Position numbers and translations under genes: made by a program
The notes under the pieces: model-generated
Database searches by the model: none
What the model saw: the letters and a program-made list of their open reading frames with translations, nothing else
What the model was told of the DNA's origin: nothing
Part shown: in pieces, positions 10,599-19,576 of the stretch
How the letters are laid out: the number at the start of each line of letters is the position of its first letter
Numbering within the stretch: position 1 is the stretch's first letter
Source: Planctomycetota bacterium
Lineage (GTDB): Bacteria > Planctomycetota > Planctomycetia > Gemmatales > Gemmataceae
Reading direction: 5' to 3'
Length of the DNA stretch: 64,000 nt
NCBI GenBank assembly: GCA_021781415.1
Contig: JAJXWW010000128.1
Span: 17,583-81,582, forward strand

Positions 10599-11421
10599 GT
10601 GGACCTCCTTCGATCCGATTTATCTCGATTCCAAGAAAATGCCGCACGGTTTGGCGCGGATGTTCGACGACAATCCACGCCCGGAGAGTGATGAGCGGAG
10701 GCGAGGAACCGTGGAGATCGTGAGGAGGTCTAAATGAGCAAGATGCACAGCGTCTGATGGCGTGAGACGGCTGTGGGCAAGGGATGCGTATCGAAACGTG
10801 AGAATGGGCTTCGGCGGGATGAATCTTCGGACGACGAATCCAAACGAGCGCACTGGTTGGAGGCGATCGCGCGAGCGCGTTCGCCATCGTCGTCCTCATC
10901 GGGCGGCAGAAAAGCGCTCTTGGAAGGCCGAACGGGAAGATGGGCAGGATTTTCTTCGCGGCAACGGCGGAGTCGCGCTCGATGGGTCGTTCGGACCACT
11001 CCATCGTCCCCGCGCGCTCCTCGCACCGCACGCCGCGCGCTGCTGGGCAACAGCCAGAGCAGGCAGACGAGAAGGAAGCAGGCGTAAAATCGGGGTACGG
11101 ATTTCATATTCGCGCCGCCAACCTCTGGAATATGGCCCCTATCTTTGGCGATTGTCGTGAGAGACAGCGAACGTAAAGTCGGTATCAGCGGCCGTGCCAC
11201 GGCACGATTCCATCCTCGCCGAAAACCGTCTCGTTCCCATCCACTGTTCGGAGTATACCTCGTCTCACGCACATATCAAGAGTCAAAATGTTTACTTTTT
11301 CGTCAGGTAAGGTGGCTTTCGTCGAGAGACAACCGTTCGGTGTGGGGCGGTTCCCCGCTTGACAAAGGCCCTCGTTCGAGGCACTGTGACGATAACGATT
11401 TCTCGTTTACGGAGAACCATC
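10599..11421. other. 823-base stretch with no confident gene
   Basis: All six frames contain open stretches, but none has convincing family motifs. One minus-strand frame starts with a signal-peptide-like segment and is listed separately. The stretch 11240-11330 is noticeably AT-richer and probably carries the promoter for the isocitrate dehydrogenase gene. Confidence 0.5.
10730..11107 (-). CDS. Doubtful exported small protein, possibly a decayed gene
   Basis: An ATG at 11107 begins a 125-aa frame whose first 27 residues look like a signal peptide (MKSVPRFYACFLLVCLLWLL then PSSARRA). The rest is rich in Arg and Ser, with an acidic patch (LPPDEDDDGERARA). Two other frames overlap with equally plausible composition, so the downstream part may be frameshifted or not coding at all. 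The ribosome site is weak (GAGG about 15 bases upstream). I assign no function. Confidence 0.3.
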   Translation of the reverse strand: MKSVPRFYACFLLVCLLWLLPSSARRAVRGARGDDGVVRTTHRARLRRCREENPAHLPVRPSKSAFLPPDEDDDGERARAIASNQCARLDSSSEDSSRRSPFSRFDTHPLPTAVSRHQTLCILLI

Positions 11422-12426
11422 TTGGGCACACCTGTTGTCTCAATTGCCGGCGATGGAATTGGTCCGGAGGTAACGGCGGCGATGCAGGCCATCGTCAAAG
11501 CGGCGGGAGCGAACGTCGTCTGGATCGAGGCCTGGGCGGGTCTCGATGCCGCCGACCGCTTCGGCGATCCGCTGCCTTCCGCCACCCTCGATCTGGTCCG
11601 CCGCTACCGCGTGGCCATGAAAGGGCCATGCACCACGCCGATCGGAAAAGGCTTTCGTTCCATCAACGTCCGCCTGCGCAAAGAGCTGGACCTCTACGTT
11701 AGTCTGCGCCCCGTCTCAACCCTGCCCGGAGTCAACGTCCCCTACGAGGGCGTCGATCTCATCGTCGTCCGCGAGAACACCGAGGGGCTATACTCCGGGC
11801 AAGAACATGTCGTCGTGCCCGGAGTGGTGGAGAGTCTACGCATCATCACGACCACGGCGGCGGAACGGATCGTTCGCTACGCCTTCGAGTTGGCCCAACA
11901 CGGTGGACGCCGTCGAGTCACCTTCTGTCACAAAGCCGATGTCATGCCCCTCAGCGACGGTCTCTTCCTGAAGACGGCGCGGGCCGTTGCCGACGATTTC
12001 CCGTTTCTCGAATTTGAAGAGATCCATGTGGATCGTCTGTGTCTTCATCTGGCGCTCGATCCCACTCGTTTTGACGTACTGGTCATGGAGAATCTCTTCG
12101 GCGATGTGGTGAGCGATCTGTGCGCGGGTCTCGTTGGAGGGTTGGGATTGGTTCCGGGAGCCAACTTGGGGCAGAAATACGCCGTCTTCGAGGCCGTTCA
12201 CGGCAGCGCGCCGGATATTGCCGGGAAAGGATTGGCCAACCCCATCGCCCTACTTCGCTCGGCGGCGATGATGTTGGTTCACATCGGCCAGCGCAAGCCC
12301 GCTCAGCGCATCGAAGAATCGGTGCGGCGCACTCTGTCGAATCGACGAGGATTGACCCGCGACCTCGGCGGCGACGGCAACACCGCCACTCTCACGCACG
12401 AGTTGATCGCCAACCTCGATCCGTAA
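11422..12426 (+). CDS. NAD(P)-dependent isocitrate dehydrogenase family
   Basis: The protein oxidatively decarboxylates isocitrate to 2-oxoglutarate if it is a true isocitrate dehydrogenase; the isopropylmalate/homoisocitrate branches share the fold. From the TTG at 11422 it is 334 aa, the length of the short NAD-type enzymes, with GGAGA 7-11 bases upstream; a GTG at 11386 is the alternative. Motifs: PVVSIAGDGIGPEV at the N-terminus, TPIGKGFRSINVRLRKELDL (the Ser and Asn in SxNV mark isocitrate rather than isopropylmalate binding), VVRENTEGLYSG, VMENLFGDVVSDL and the coenzyme loop HGSAPDIAGKGLANP. It is convergent with the next gene, 9 bases away. Confidence 0.9.
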   Translation: MGTPVVSIAGDGIGPEVTAAMQAIVKAAGANVVWIEAWAGLDAADRFGDPLPSATLDLVRRYRVAMKGPCTTPIGKGFRSINVRLRKELDLYVSLRPVSTLPGVNVPYEGVDLIVVRENTEGLYSGQEHVVVPGVVESLRIITTTAAERIVRYAFELAQHGGRRRVTFCHKADVMPLSDGLFLKTARAVADDFPFLEFEEIHVDRLCLHLALDPTRFDVLVMENLFGDVVSDLCAGLVGGLGLVPGANLGQKYAVFEAVHGSAPDIAGKGLANPIALLRSAAMMLVHIGQRKPAQRIEESVRRTLSNRRGLTRDLGGDGNTATLTHELIANLDP

Positions 12427-12435
12427 CCCCGCTTG

Positions 12436-13512
12436 TCATGGAGATCGGCCGGATGGCTCCTGTTGCGTCAGACAGTGCAATGTTCCCAGCCCCCAGACGA
12501 GATCGACGGCGTGAATGCCAATCGCAGCGCGCGTGGGAAACAACTCGGCCAAGACGTTCAGCGCTCGACGATCGTTGGCGTCGTTAAACGTCGGCACGAG
12601 GACGCGATCGTTGGCGATATAAAAATTGGCGTAGCTGGCCGGCAAACGCTGACCGGCAAACCACAACGGCGCGGGCATGGGCAGCGTATGCACCGTTAGC
12701 GGCTTCCCTTCCGCGTCGGTAGCACTCCGCAGGCGGTCCAGGTTCTCTTGCAATGGATCATAATTAACATCGCCTTTGTCCTCTTCGACGACGGTGACTA
12801 CCGCGTTCGAGGCGACGAAACGAGCGAGATCGTCGATGTGGCCGTGCGTGTCGTCGCCGGCAATCCCGCGATTCAGCCACAACACCTTCCGAACGCCGAG
12901 ATAATCGGCGAAGAGTCGTTCGTAGTCGTGCTTGTTGAAGTCGGGATTGCGCGTTTGCACCTCGGAGAGTAGACACTCCTCCGTAGTTAGCAGCAGCCCG
13001 TTGCCGTTGACTTCGATGCTTCCGCCTTCCAAGACGACGCGCTTGCCGTTGCGTTCCGGCTGCCAGATCGTTCGCTTCAGCGCGTCGTTGATGCGCGGAC
13101 ATACTTCGTTATCGCGCTGCCAATTGTCGTACTTGGCCCAGCCGTTGAATGCGAAATCGACCAATGCGGTCGATCCGGCTGCGTCGAGCAGGAACTGCGG
13201 ACCATAATCGCGCGTCCAGACGCGATCCGTGGGAATAGGCCAAAAATGGACGCGGTGTCTGTCGAACGAAAGTTTGTCGAGAACGCTCTCGGCGCGTCGT
13301 TGGCCTTCCGCGTTCTCGACGAGGATGCAGACATCCTCGCTTGCCGCCAAGTGGCGAACGATCTCGCCGTAGACCCAAGGGATCGGCTCGAACTTGTCCG
13401 GCCAATCGTCGCGCTGATGCGGCCAAGCAATCCAAGTCGCGCGGTGCGGCACCCACTCGGCAGGCATGAAGTAGCCGAGGCGCGCGGGAACGGAAGACGG
13501 AGGATGGAACAT
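12436..13512 (-). CDS. aguA: Agmatine deiminase (peptidyl-arginine deiminase family)
   Basis: The enzyme hydrolyses agmatine to N-carbamoylputrescine and ammonia, a step in polyamine synthesis or agmatine use. The 358-aa product is of normal length. Family motifs are GYFMPAEWVPHRATWIAWPH, WTRDYGPQFL, LEGGSIEVNGNGLLLTTEECLL, the DDTHGHIDDLARF substrate and metal region, and near the C-terminus GLGTLHCLTQQEP with the catalytic Cys. No carbamoylputrescine amidohydrolase gene is next to it in this window. The start at 13512 has only a weak ribosome site; an internal Met at residue 16 (MPAEWVPH) is possible. Confidence 0.93.
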   Translation of the reverse strand: MFHPPSSVPARLGYFMPAEWVPHRATWIAWPHQRDDWPDKFEPIPWVYGEIVRHLAASEDVCILVENAEGQRRAESVLDKLSFDRHRVHFWPIPTDRVWTRDYGPQFLLDAAGSTALVDFAFNGWAKYDNWQRDNEVCPRINDALKRTIWQPERNGKRVVLEGGSIEVNGNGLLLTTEECLLSEVQTRNPDFNKHDYERLFADYLGVRKVLWLNRGIAGDDTHGHIDDLARFVASNAVVTVVEEDKGDVNYDPLQENLDRLRSATDAEGKPLTVHTLPMPAPLWFAGQRLPASYANFYIANDRVLVPTFNDANDRRALNVLAELFPTRAAIGIHAVDLVWGLGTLHCLTQQEPSGRSP

Positions 13513-13539
13513 GGGAGCTTGCGATCTATTTGAATGCTG

Positions 13540-14364
13540 TCACGAACGCAACATCAGGCTGCCTCGCTCGGTATCCTCAACATAGGAACCGCGTTCCAAG
13601 GCATTCACGAACGCTTCCAACCACGCCGTCAACGACGGGGCAACCTGGGGATGATCGGCGCGGCCGCGCCAACATTCGCGCATCGGCAACCCTGGCGAAC
13701 CAAGATCGAGACAGAGATAGTTGCCGTTATCGTCGTCAAACAGCGGCAGCCAATCGCGGTTCCAGCCTTCGTGAGCATGGGAGTCGAGTTCGTTCTTGGC
13801 GACGGCGATCTCCTCGGTACTCATCAAAAACCAGTTGCCCTCGAATGCGCCGGGCACTTCGGGATTCTGACCGTTGTGCCAGGTCAACAACACGCGCAAT
13901 TCCTCGGGCAGAGGCTTGCCAATTGCCGACGTCAAAGCCTCGCAGTCCGCCGCCGTCGCTCCGGGACGCAGCGCTTGCTCGAAGCGCTCGCGGTGAAGGT
14001 TCAACCATCGATCGAGCCGAGCCAGCAACACCATCGTCGTGTCTCCCGCGCTCGCAAGGGCCGTCGAGAACTCGGCGGGTTTGGGTGCTTCCCCAAGATC
14101 GTGGGCAACCACTTCAATCGTCTTTTCCACGGGTTTGGAAGCACCGGCGTGGATTTCCTTGAGCGTCTGAAGGAGTTGCTCCGGCGAGGGTTCGGCGGCG
14201 GCATTGGCGACACACGCGCACAGGCACGCCGGCCAACTCATCGTGAAGGGAGGACGGCGTCCACCCACGGGACGCACCGAAAGACCGTCTTTGGTCAGCG
14301 TCAGGACCAGGCGTTCGCCGCCGACCGCGATTTCCCGCGTCAATTCTCGTGTAAATTGTTGCAT
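13540..14364 (-). CDS. SMI1/KNR4 (SUKH) domain protein
   Basis: The 274-aa product has, at about residues 130-250, the SUKH-1 pattern: LRPGATAADCEALTSAIGKPLPEELRVLLTWHNGQNP, then a body ending in NGNYLCLDLGSPG. SUKH domains serve as immunity proteins against secreted toxins in many bacteria, but also occur in non-immunity roles. Nothing like a polymorphic toxin is adjacent, and the N-terminal 100 residues (MQQFTRELTREIAVGGERL) are not typical of immunity proteins. The start at 14364 follows a GGAGGAG site. I call the domain, not the role. Confidence 0.8.
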   Translation of the reverse strand: MQQFTRELTREIAVGGERLVLTLTKDGLSVRPVGGRRPPFTMSWPACLCACVANAAAEPSPEQLLQTLKEIHAGASKPVEKTIEVVAHDLGEAPKPAEFSTALASAGDTTMVLLARLDRWLNLHRERFEQALRPGATAADCEALTSAIGKPLPEELRVLLTWHNGQNPEVPGAFEGNWFLMSTEEIAVAKNELDSHAHEGWNRDWLPLFDDDNGNYLCLDLGSPGLPMRECWRGRADHPQVAPSLTAWLEAFVNALERGSYVEDTERGSLMLRS

Positions 14365-14492
14365 GGCCGAGGCTCCTCCTTTAAGCCAGAGTATTCCGCT
14401 CTGCTTGCGGCGACAAGGCGGCGTGGACAGGTTCCCCACGACGGGGTACAAAACGGGGAGTCTATCGTAGGCTCGAAAACAGGAGGAAGGCC

Positions 14493-15227
14493 ATGCGCTA
14501 CCCGATACTCTGCTCGATCGGTTTGGTGTTTGCGAGTGGAATGAATCCCGCTTGCGCCGGCGATCGAGAGGCCGCGTTGGCCGTCGTCAATCGGGCGATC
14601 GACGCGCACGGCGGACCCAAGGCACTGGCGAAGGCCGAGATGCGTTCGCGCAGCGGACGCGGCGTCCTACTCCTCGATGGGGAGACGCGGCTCACCACGG
14701 AGGAAACCTACCGCTTCCCCGACCGTTGCCGACTCGTCGTGAGCTTGGGGAGGAATCGAATCGTCCTCGTTCTCAACGGCGCGAAGGGCTGGACGCAGTC
14801 GGGCGGGGAGACACGGGAAATGAACGAACCGACCGTTCGAGAACGAAAAGAGGAACTTTACGTTTGGTGGCTGATGAATCTCACGCCGTTGCTGAAAGAC
14901 GGGTTCGATCTCGCGCAGATGGCCGACGCCAAAGTCAACGGCGAGGATGCCGCGGTCGTCAAGGTGGCGCATCGCGGCTATCCCGACGCGCGCCTCTTTT
15001 TCGATAAGAAAAGTCATCTTCTCGTCAAAATGTCTCGCCGCTCCACCGAGACGGGCGTGGCTCTGACCAAAGATTACGTCTTCAGCGACTATAAAGAGTT
15101 CGATGGGATCAAATGGCCGACCAAGGAGATCGTCTCTTTCAACGGGACGACCAAAGTGAGCGAGGTCCGGTTCGACGGCATCAAGGTACTCTCCTCGGTC
15201 GAAGACAAGCTGTTTGAGAAACCGTAA
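14493..15227 (+). CDS. Exported LolA-like hypothetical protein
   Basis: The 244-aa product begins with a signal peptide ending at NPACAG and continues AALAVVNRAIDAHGG, the usual opening of planctomycete exported proteins that resemble outer-membrane lipoprotein sorting (LolA-like) beta sheets. A repeated theme of beta strands with aromatic residues (RLVVSLGRNRIVLVLNGAKG; YVFSDYKEFDGIKWPTKEI) fits that fold. A GGAGGAAGG site precedes the ATG. No functional assignment can be made from sequence beyond export. It precedes another exported protein by 44 bases and may share its transcript. Confidence 0.75.
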   Translation: MRYPILCSIGLVFASGMNPACAGDREAALAVVNRAIDAHGGPKALAKAEMRSRSGRGVLLLDGETRLTTEETYRFPDRCRLVVSLGRNRIVLVLNGAKGWTQSGGETREMNEPTVRERKEELYVWWLMNLTPLLKDGFDLAQMADAKVNGEDAAVVKVAHRGYPDARLFFDKKSHLLVKMSRRSTETGVALTKDYVFSDYKEFDGIKWPTKEIVSFNGTTKVSEVRFDGIKVLSSVEDKLFEKP

Positions 15228-15271
15228 AACCGACTGGCACCGTTCCTGATTCCGCGCTAGGAGAATCCGAG

Positions 15272-16096
15272 ATGTCTCATGGTCGCCGTTGGACCATTTG
15301 TTTCCTGACGTCGTCTCTCATGGTCGCACTCGCATCGGCGGACGAGAAGGCGGCGGCGCGGAAGCCGTTGACTCAGGCCCACGCGCACAACGACTACGAA
15401 CACAAACGCCCGCTGCTCGATGCACTGGATCAGGGCTTTTGCAGTGTCGAGGCCGATGTCTTCCTCGTCGGCGACGAGTTGTTAGTCGCTCACACCCTCT
15501 TCTCGTTGCGTGGGGAGAAAACTCTGGAAAAGCTCTATTTGGCTCCGCTGAAGGAGCGCATCCGAGCCAACGGCGGGCGCGTCTACCGCGATGGACCCAC
15601 GGTGTATCTGTTGATCGACGTGAAGACCGAGGCGAAGGCCACCTACGCCGCCGTCGATAAATTGCTGGCCCGCTACGGCGACATGCTCTCCACGACGCGC
15701 GACGGCACGTTTCGACAGGGAGCGGTGACGGTGGTCATCAGCGGCAACCGCGATGCAGAGACGCTAAGGCGACAGAAAGTGCGCTACGCCGGTCTCGATG
15801 GCCGTCCCGCCGATCTCGATTCCGATGCCCCGGTTCATCTGTTGCCGTGGATCAGCGAGAGTTGGTCGTCGCTCTTCCGCTGGCGCGGCGACGGCGCGAT
15901 TCCGGACGAAGAACGTCGCAAACTCCGCGATTTCGTCGCCAAAGCCCACAAGCACAAGCGCATGGTGCGCTTCTGGGCCACTCCCGACAAACCCGAAGTG
16001 TGGAAGGAACTTCAAGCTGCCAAGGTCGATCTCCTCAACACCGACCGCCTCGCCGACCTCCGCCGCTTTCTTCTCGAACAAACCTCGGCAAAATAG
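15272..16096 (+). CDS. Exported phosphatidylinositol-phospholipase C/glycerophosphodiesterase-like protein
   Basis: The 274-aa product has a signal peptide (to about ALASADE) followed by QAHAHNDYEHKRPLLDALDQG, the signature of the PI-PLC-like (Aim6-type) phosphodiesterase group; the two His and Glu/Asp (SVEADVFLVGDELLVAHT) are expected to form the catalytic and metal site. The C-terminal half contains LLIDVKTEA and MVRFWATPD, also typical. Such enzymes cleave phosphodiester bonds in lipid head groups, but the substrate here is not known. AGGAGA precedes the ATG. It is followed by copies of the dispersed repeat. Confidence 0.8.
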   Translation: MSHGRRWTICFLTSSLMVALASADEKAAARKPLTQAHAHNDYEHKRPLLDALDQGFCSVEADVFLVGDELLVAHTLFSLRGEKTLEKLYLAPLKERIRANGGRVYRDGPTVYLLIDVKTEAKATYAAVDKLLARYGDMLSTTRDGTFRQGAVTVVISGNRDAETLRRQKVRYAGLDGRPADLDSDAPVHLLPWISESWSSLFRWRGDGAIPDEERRKLRDFVAKAHKHKRMVRFWATPDKPEVWKELQAAKVDLLNTDRLADLRRFLLEQTSAK

Positions 16097-16169
16097 GCGA
16101 GTTCGCAGGTCGGATTTATCCGCTGGACGGAACGATAACTCGGGAGAAGCAGCGCTACTCTCGGATTCT

Positions 16170-16300
16170 CCCCTCTCCCCTGTACTCAGGGGAGAGGGGT
16201 TGGGGGTGAGGGGTAAGAGACGAAAGGAGACCCCGAAACCACTCGCTTTCACCAAACCCCTCACCCCCGGCCCCTCTACCCTGAATACAGGGGAGAGGGG
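16170..16300. repeat. Pair of dispersed palindromic repeats in inverted orientation
   Basis: The first copy at 16170-16214 is CCCCTCTCCCC, loop TGTACTC, AGGGGAGAGGGG, tail TTGGGGGTGAGGGGT. The second at 16256-16300 is its reverse: tail ACCCCTCACCCCC, then CCCCTCT, loop, AGGGGAGAGGGG. They fill the gap between convergent genes and could together fold into one large cruciform or act as terminators in both directions. Confidence 0.85.
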
Positions 16301-16315
16301 AGTAGCGCTGTACTG

Positions 16316-19300
16316 TTAGCGCGTGACAGATAGTTTAGGGATCACCTTCTTTATATTCTTGACACCCTGATCGGTGACTTTGCTACGAAAGAGTTCGAGC
16401 GTCCTCAATCGCCTCAGTTTGTATAAATGCGTTAACCCAGCATCGGTAATTTCCGTGCCGCGGATAAGTAGGGCCTCCAATCTGTTCAAGTGTTCTAATG
16501 ATTCCAAGCCCATATCGGTAATCGGCTGATTGGAGAGATCCAGGTATTCCAGAGCAGTCATTTTTTCCAGATACTTGAGGCCATCGTCCGTGACACGCGG
16601 TTCCTCAGCCTTTTTCGACGGATTCGCTTCTTTGCCGGGGAAATGGGCCAGTAGCTGCAGCATAGCCGGGCTGTTGTTGCCGAACAGATTCGACAACATC
16701 AACTCTCGCAATCGGGTTAGCTCACGAAGATGACCTAACCCTTTATCCGAGATAGCGGTTCCGCTAAGATTCAGCTTCTCCAGTCTCGTTAATCCTTTGA
16801 GGTGAGCGAGTCCCTCATCGGTAATTTTCGAGTATTCCAGATCGAGTTCGCGCAGGTTTTCCAGCCCCTTCAAATGTTCTACTCCCGCGTCACCGAACTT
16901 GCCGAACCGAAGATTCAATACTCGCAATTGCTTACACCGCTCGAATTGCTTCATACCCTCATCGGTAAGTTGATTTTTAGCAACGGTTAATCGGTGTAGA
17001 TGAGGCAGCTTCGCCAGATGAGCCAACCCATCGTCCGTGAGAGGATCTTCGAGCGAGATCGTTCGCAGGGTGGGAATGTCACGAAGATGGGCCAATCCAG
17101 CTTCCGTGATGGCGGGTAAGACTATCGGTAATCCAGCTTTCTTTCTTAGCGAGTTGGACGTTTCGAATTCACTTTTGCCTGGCAGATAAAGCGTTTCGAG
17201 GTGTCGAAGCGCTTTCAAATGTACTAATCCAGAGTCGGTGATGTTTGTATCCTCAAGCGACAGGCGGCGAAGTTGAGTTAACGCTTCGAGGTGAACGAGG
17301 CCTTCATCGTGGATGCTCGAATAAGAGAGATCCAACGACCGAATTTTTTTTAGCTTCTTTATGTGGATCAATCCAGAATCAGTGAATTTCTTGCTGCTGA
17401 TTTGCAATGCGGTCAAGTGTTCTAAACTTGCGAGATGTGCCAAGCCGAAACCGGAAATTTTGTCGGATAGAATTTGGAGTTTAGATAAGTGTTTCAGCGG
17501 TTCGAGAAATTCCAAGTCATCGTCGCCGATGTCGGATCCTGAGATTATTAATGAACGCAACTGAGGAAATGCACTGAGATAGAGGAGGGTATCCTCGGAG
17601 GTCTTTTCGTTGCCGAACACTACTCTCACGACAGGGCCATCCTTGCGTCCACCTTCTCGACGGATTTTGCCGCCGTGCTTTTCGATCCAGGCAATTGCCT
17701 CACGCTCTCGATCCGGTCCGATCCACTCACCGAGATAAAACAGAGCTTTTTTGGCAGTCGCATTCATGGCATCGTTCCGTACGATTTCCTCGAACTTCTT
17801 CTTGGCTCCTCCACGATTGTCGTTGAGAGCGGCGGCGATTCCTTGAAGCAATCCATAATGATTCGTTATCTCTTTGCTTTTGTTGTTCTTCAGAAGCGGT
17901 TCAAGTTTATCGAGCTGTTCTTCGGCCGATTTTAGCGCTTTGGCCTCTTCGCATCGCAACAGCATGGCCGCTAAGCCGAGACGACAATTAAGATCGTCTC
18001 GATCTTTATTTAAGCCGATCCGCAGTTGTTCTTCGGCAAAGTCGAACTGCTTTTTGTCGGCGAAAAGCTTGGCAAGCAGAAAACGATTGTGCGCGTTATC
18101 TTTACTCTTGAGCCTCCGGTTAGCGACATCCAAGGCTTCCTCGCTCGAAGCCTTTTCGGCAAGCAAGAACGTCAGGAAGTCCCAAGTGCGTTCGCGGGTG
18201 GGATCGAGTCGGACGGCACGGCGCAGACACTCGAGAATTTTGGGAATAGCTTTTTTATAAGCCGCTTCAAAAAACCGAGGGCCATCCTCCCTCATGTCCT
18301 CTTGTGGCTTGTGAATAAACATGAGAATCCAGGCCAGGTTCTCCGAAGCATCGGCAGCGATCTTCTCGTCGGAGTTTTTCGTCAGATGCTCGAGGCGCTC
18401 CATACCCCAGCGCACAAAATCACGGCTCGGATGATCGAGACAATCCACGAGGGAGGGATCGTGTTCCTCCGTCTCATAGGCCGATAATTTATTGATTGCG
18501 CTTCGGTCGAATGCACCTTTCGAGAAACAGTACATAATTTCGATTATAATGGCTGTGCCGACTGCACTTGGATCATCGGCCGATAAGCGAGCTATGGTGC
18601 GCAGGTCGCTGGCGTAAGCCGGCGTGAGAACCTTCTTCATCAAATCGACCTGTTTGCCCCGTTCAGATTGCAGGCCAGCTTCGACAAGACCGGCCTTGAA
18701 GATCGATCCTGCGCGGTAAAAATATGGTCTCGTTTCTCGCGGTGCCAATGCGACAGCACGCTCGAAACAGCGAAGTGCCTCTTCGTGGAGGCTTCGCCAC
18801 CCTGCGATTTTCTCCGGCTGCGGCTTCCTCTCAAAGATTTTTAACATTGCCTTACCGCCCATAAAATGCGCGCTCAAAGGCATGTCACCGACAATCTCGC
18901 CCGCCGCACGATCGTCCACTCGCTTCCCCAAGACTAACCATGCACGCCATTCCTTGGGTGCGGTTTTGACGGCACGGCGCAGCAGTGCCTCGCCTTCCTC
19001 GCCCTGGTTGTTGCACACCAAGGCTTCGCCCAACAGGGCCAGGCGGCTCATGTCGTCTGGATGTGCCTTCGCCTGTTGACGGCACAAGTCAACCGCTTTT
19101 TGCGATGCCTCCTTCGCCTCCCTTCCGCGATCCAGTTTGGCGTACAACACGCCCATTCGCAAATACCGTTCGGCATCGCGGTCGTCCCCCGTTACGTCCT
19201 TGCGAATGCGGGCGATCTCAGCCAAGTAGTCTGGCTTGCGCCCGCCCATGACAAAGCCGTCGCTAGTTGAAAATTTTACGCCGAACTCGAGGGTGATGGT

Positions 19301-19402
19301 CGGCAGTGTAGCCAACTCCCGCAGACGCGACTTGTTTATCTCCGCGGCCCCGCTGGGGACGGCGAGAACCAGAAGAGCGAGACATACGATCCGCATTTTC
19401 AC
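16316..19402 (-). CDS. Large exported TPR and leucine-rich-repeat protein
   Basis: The 1028-aa product has a signal peptide (first 20 residues). Residues about 60-560 look like tetratricopeptide helices (YLRMGVLYAKLDRGREAKEA; LALLGEALVCNNQGEEGEAL). Residues about 600-1020 form at least a dozen leucine-rich repeats of the LxxLxxLxLxxTxITDxGLxxL type (QLRRLSLEDTNITDSGLVHL; TRLEKLNLSGTAISDKGLGH), the cysteine-free subtype common in planctomycetes. LRR surfaces bind proteins, so a secreted or periplasmic interaction scaffold is likely. A perfect AAGGAGGT site precedes the GTG at 19402. It has no linked partner in the window. Confidence 0.88.
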   Translation of the reverse strand: MKMRIVCLALLVLAVPSGAAEINKSRLRELATLPTITLEFGVKFSTSDGFVMGGRKPDYLAEIARIRKDVTGDDRDAERYLRMGVLYAKLDRGREAKEASQKAVDLCRQQAKAHPDDMSRLALLGEALVCNNQGEEGEALLRRAVKTAPKEWRAWLVLGKRVDDRAAGEIVGDMPLSAHFMGGKAMLKIFERKPQPEKIAGWRSLHEEALRCFERAVALAPRETRPYFYRAGSIFKAGLVEAGLQSERGKQVDLMKKVLTPAYASDLRTIARLSADDPSAVGTAIIIEIMYCFSKGAFDRSAINKLSAYETEEHDPSLVDCLDHPSRDFVRWGMERLEHLTKNSDEKIAADASENLAWILMFIHKPQEDMREDGPRFFEAAYKKAIPKILECLRRAVRLDPTRERTWDFLTFLLAEKASSEEALDVANRRLKSKDNAHNRFLLAKLFADKKQFDFAEEQLRIGLNKDRDDLNCRLGLAAMLLRCEEAKALKSAEEQLDKLEPLLKNNKSKEITNHYGLLQGIAAALNDNRGGAKKKFEEIVRNDAMNATAKKALFYLGEWIGPDREREAIAWIEKHGGKIRREGGRKDGPVVRVVFGNEKTSEDTLLYLSAFPQLRSLIISGSDIGDDDLEFLEPLKHLSKLQILSDKISGFGLAHLASLEHLTALQISSKKFTDSGLIHIKKLKKIRSLDLSYSSIHDEGLVHLEALTQLRRLSLEDTNITDSGLVHLKALRHLETLYLPGKSEFETSNSLRKKAGLPIVLPAITEAGLAHLRDIPTLRTISLEDPLTDDGLAHLAKLPHLHRLTVAKNQLTDEGMKQFERCKQLRVLNLRFGKFGDAGVEHLKGLENLRELDLEYSKITDEGLAHLKGLTRLEKLNLSGTAISDKGLGHLRELTRLRELMLSNLFGNNSPAMLQLLAHFPGKEANPSKKAEEPRVTDDGLKYLEKMTALEYLDLSNQPITDMGLESLEHLNRLEALLIRGTEITDAGLTHLYKLRRLRTLELFRSKVTDQGVKNIKKVIPKLSVTR

Positions 19403-19576
19403 GACCGAACCTCCTTTATCGCATCGCCTGGGCGAGAGAGAGGAAAGAGTCTACTTGAACGAAATGAACGCGGTCAATCGCGGAAATCGCGATCGTTCCA
19501 CGCCGTCGCCGTTTGGGATGCACTCGCCGCGGTGATACAATCACCGAATACGAGTTTGCGAGCATTGGAATCGAGC

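Noticed and set aside
10336..11031. Minus-strand open frame of 231 codons overlapping the cytidylate-kinase-like gene
   Set aside because: It overlaps a clear gene in another frame and is rich in Arg, Pro and Ser with no recognisable motif; likely a shadow frame of GC-rich DNA.
11128..11200. Possible tRNA or riboswitch upstream of the isocitrate dehydrogenase gene
   Set aside because: I found no cloverleaf arms or conserved aptamer core; only an AT-richer stretch is seen.
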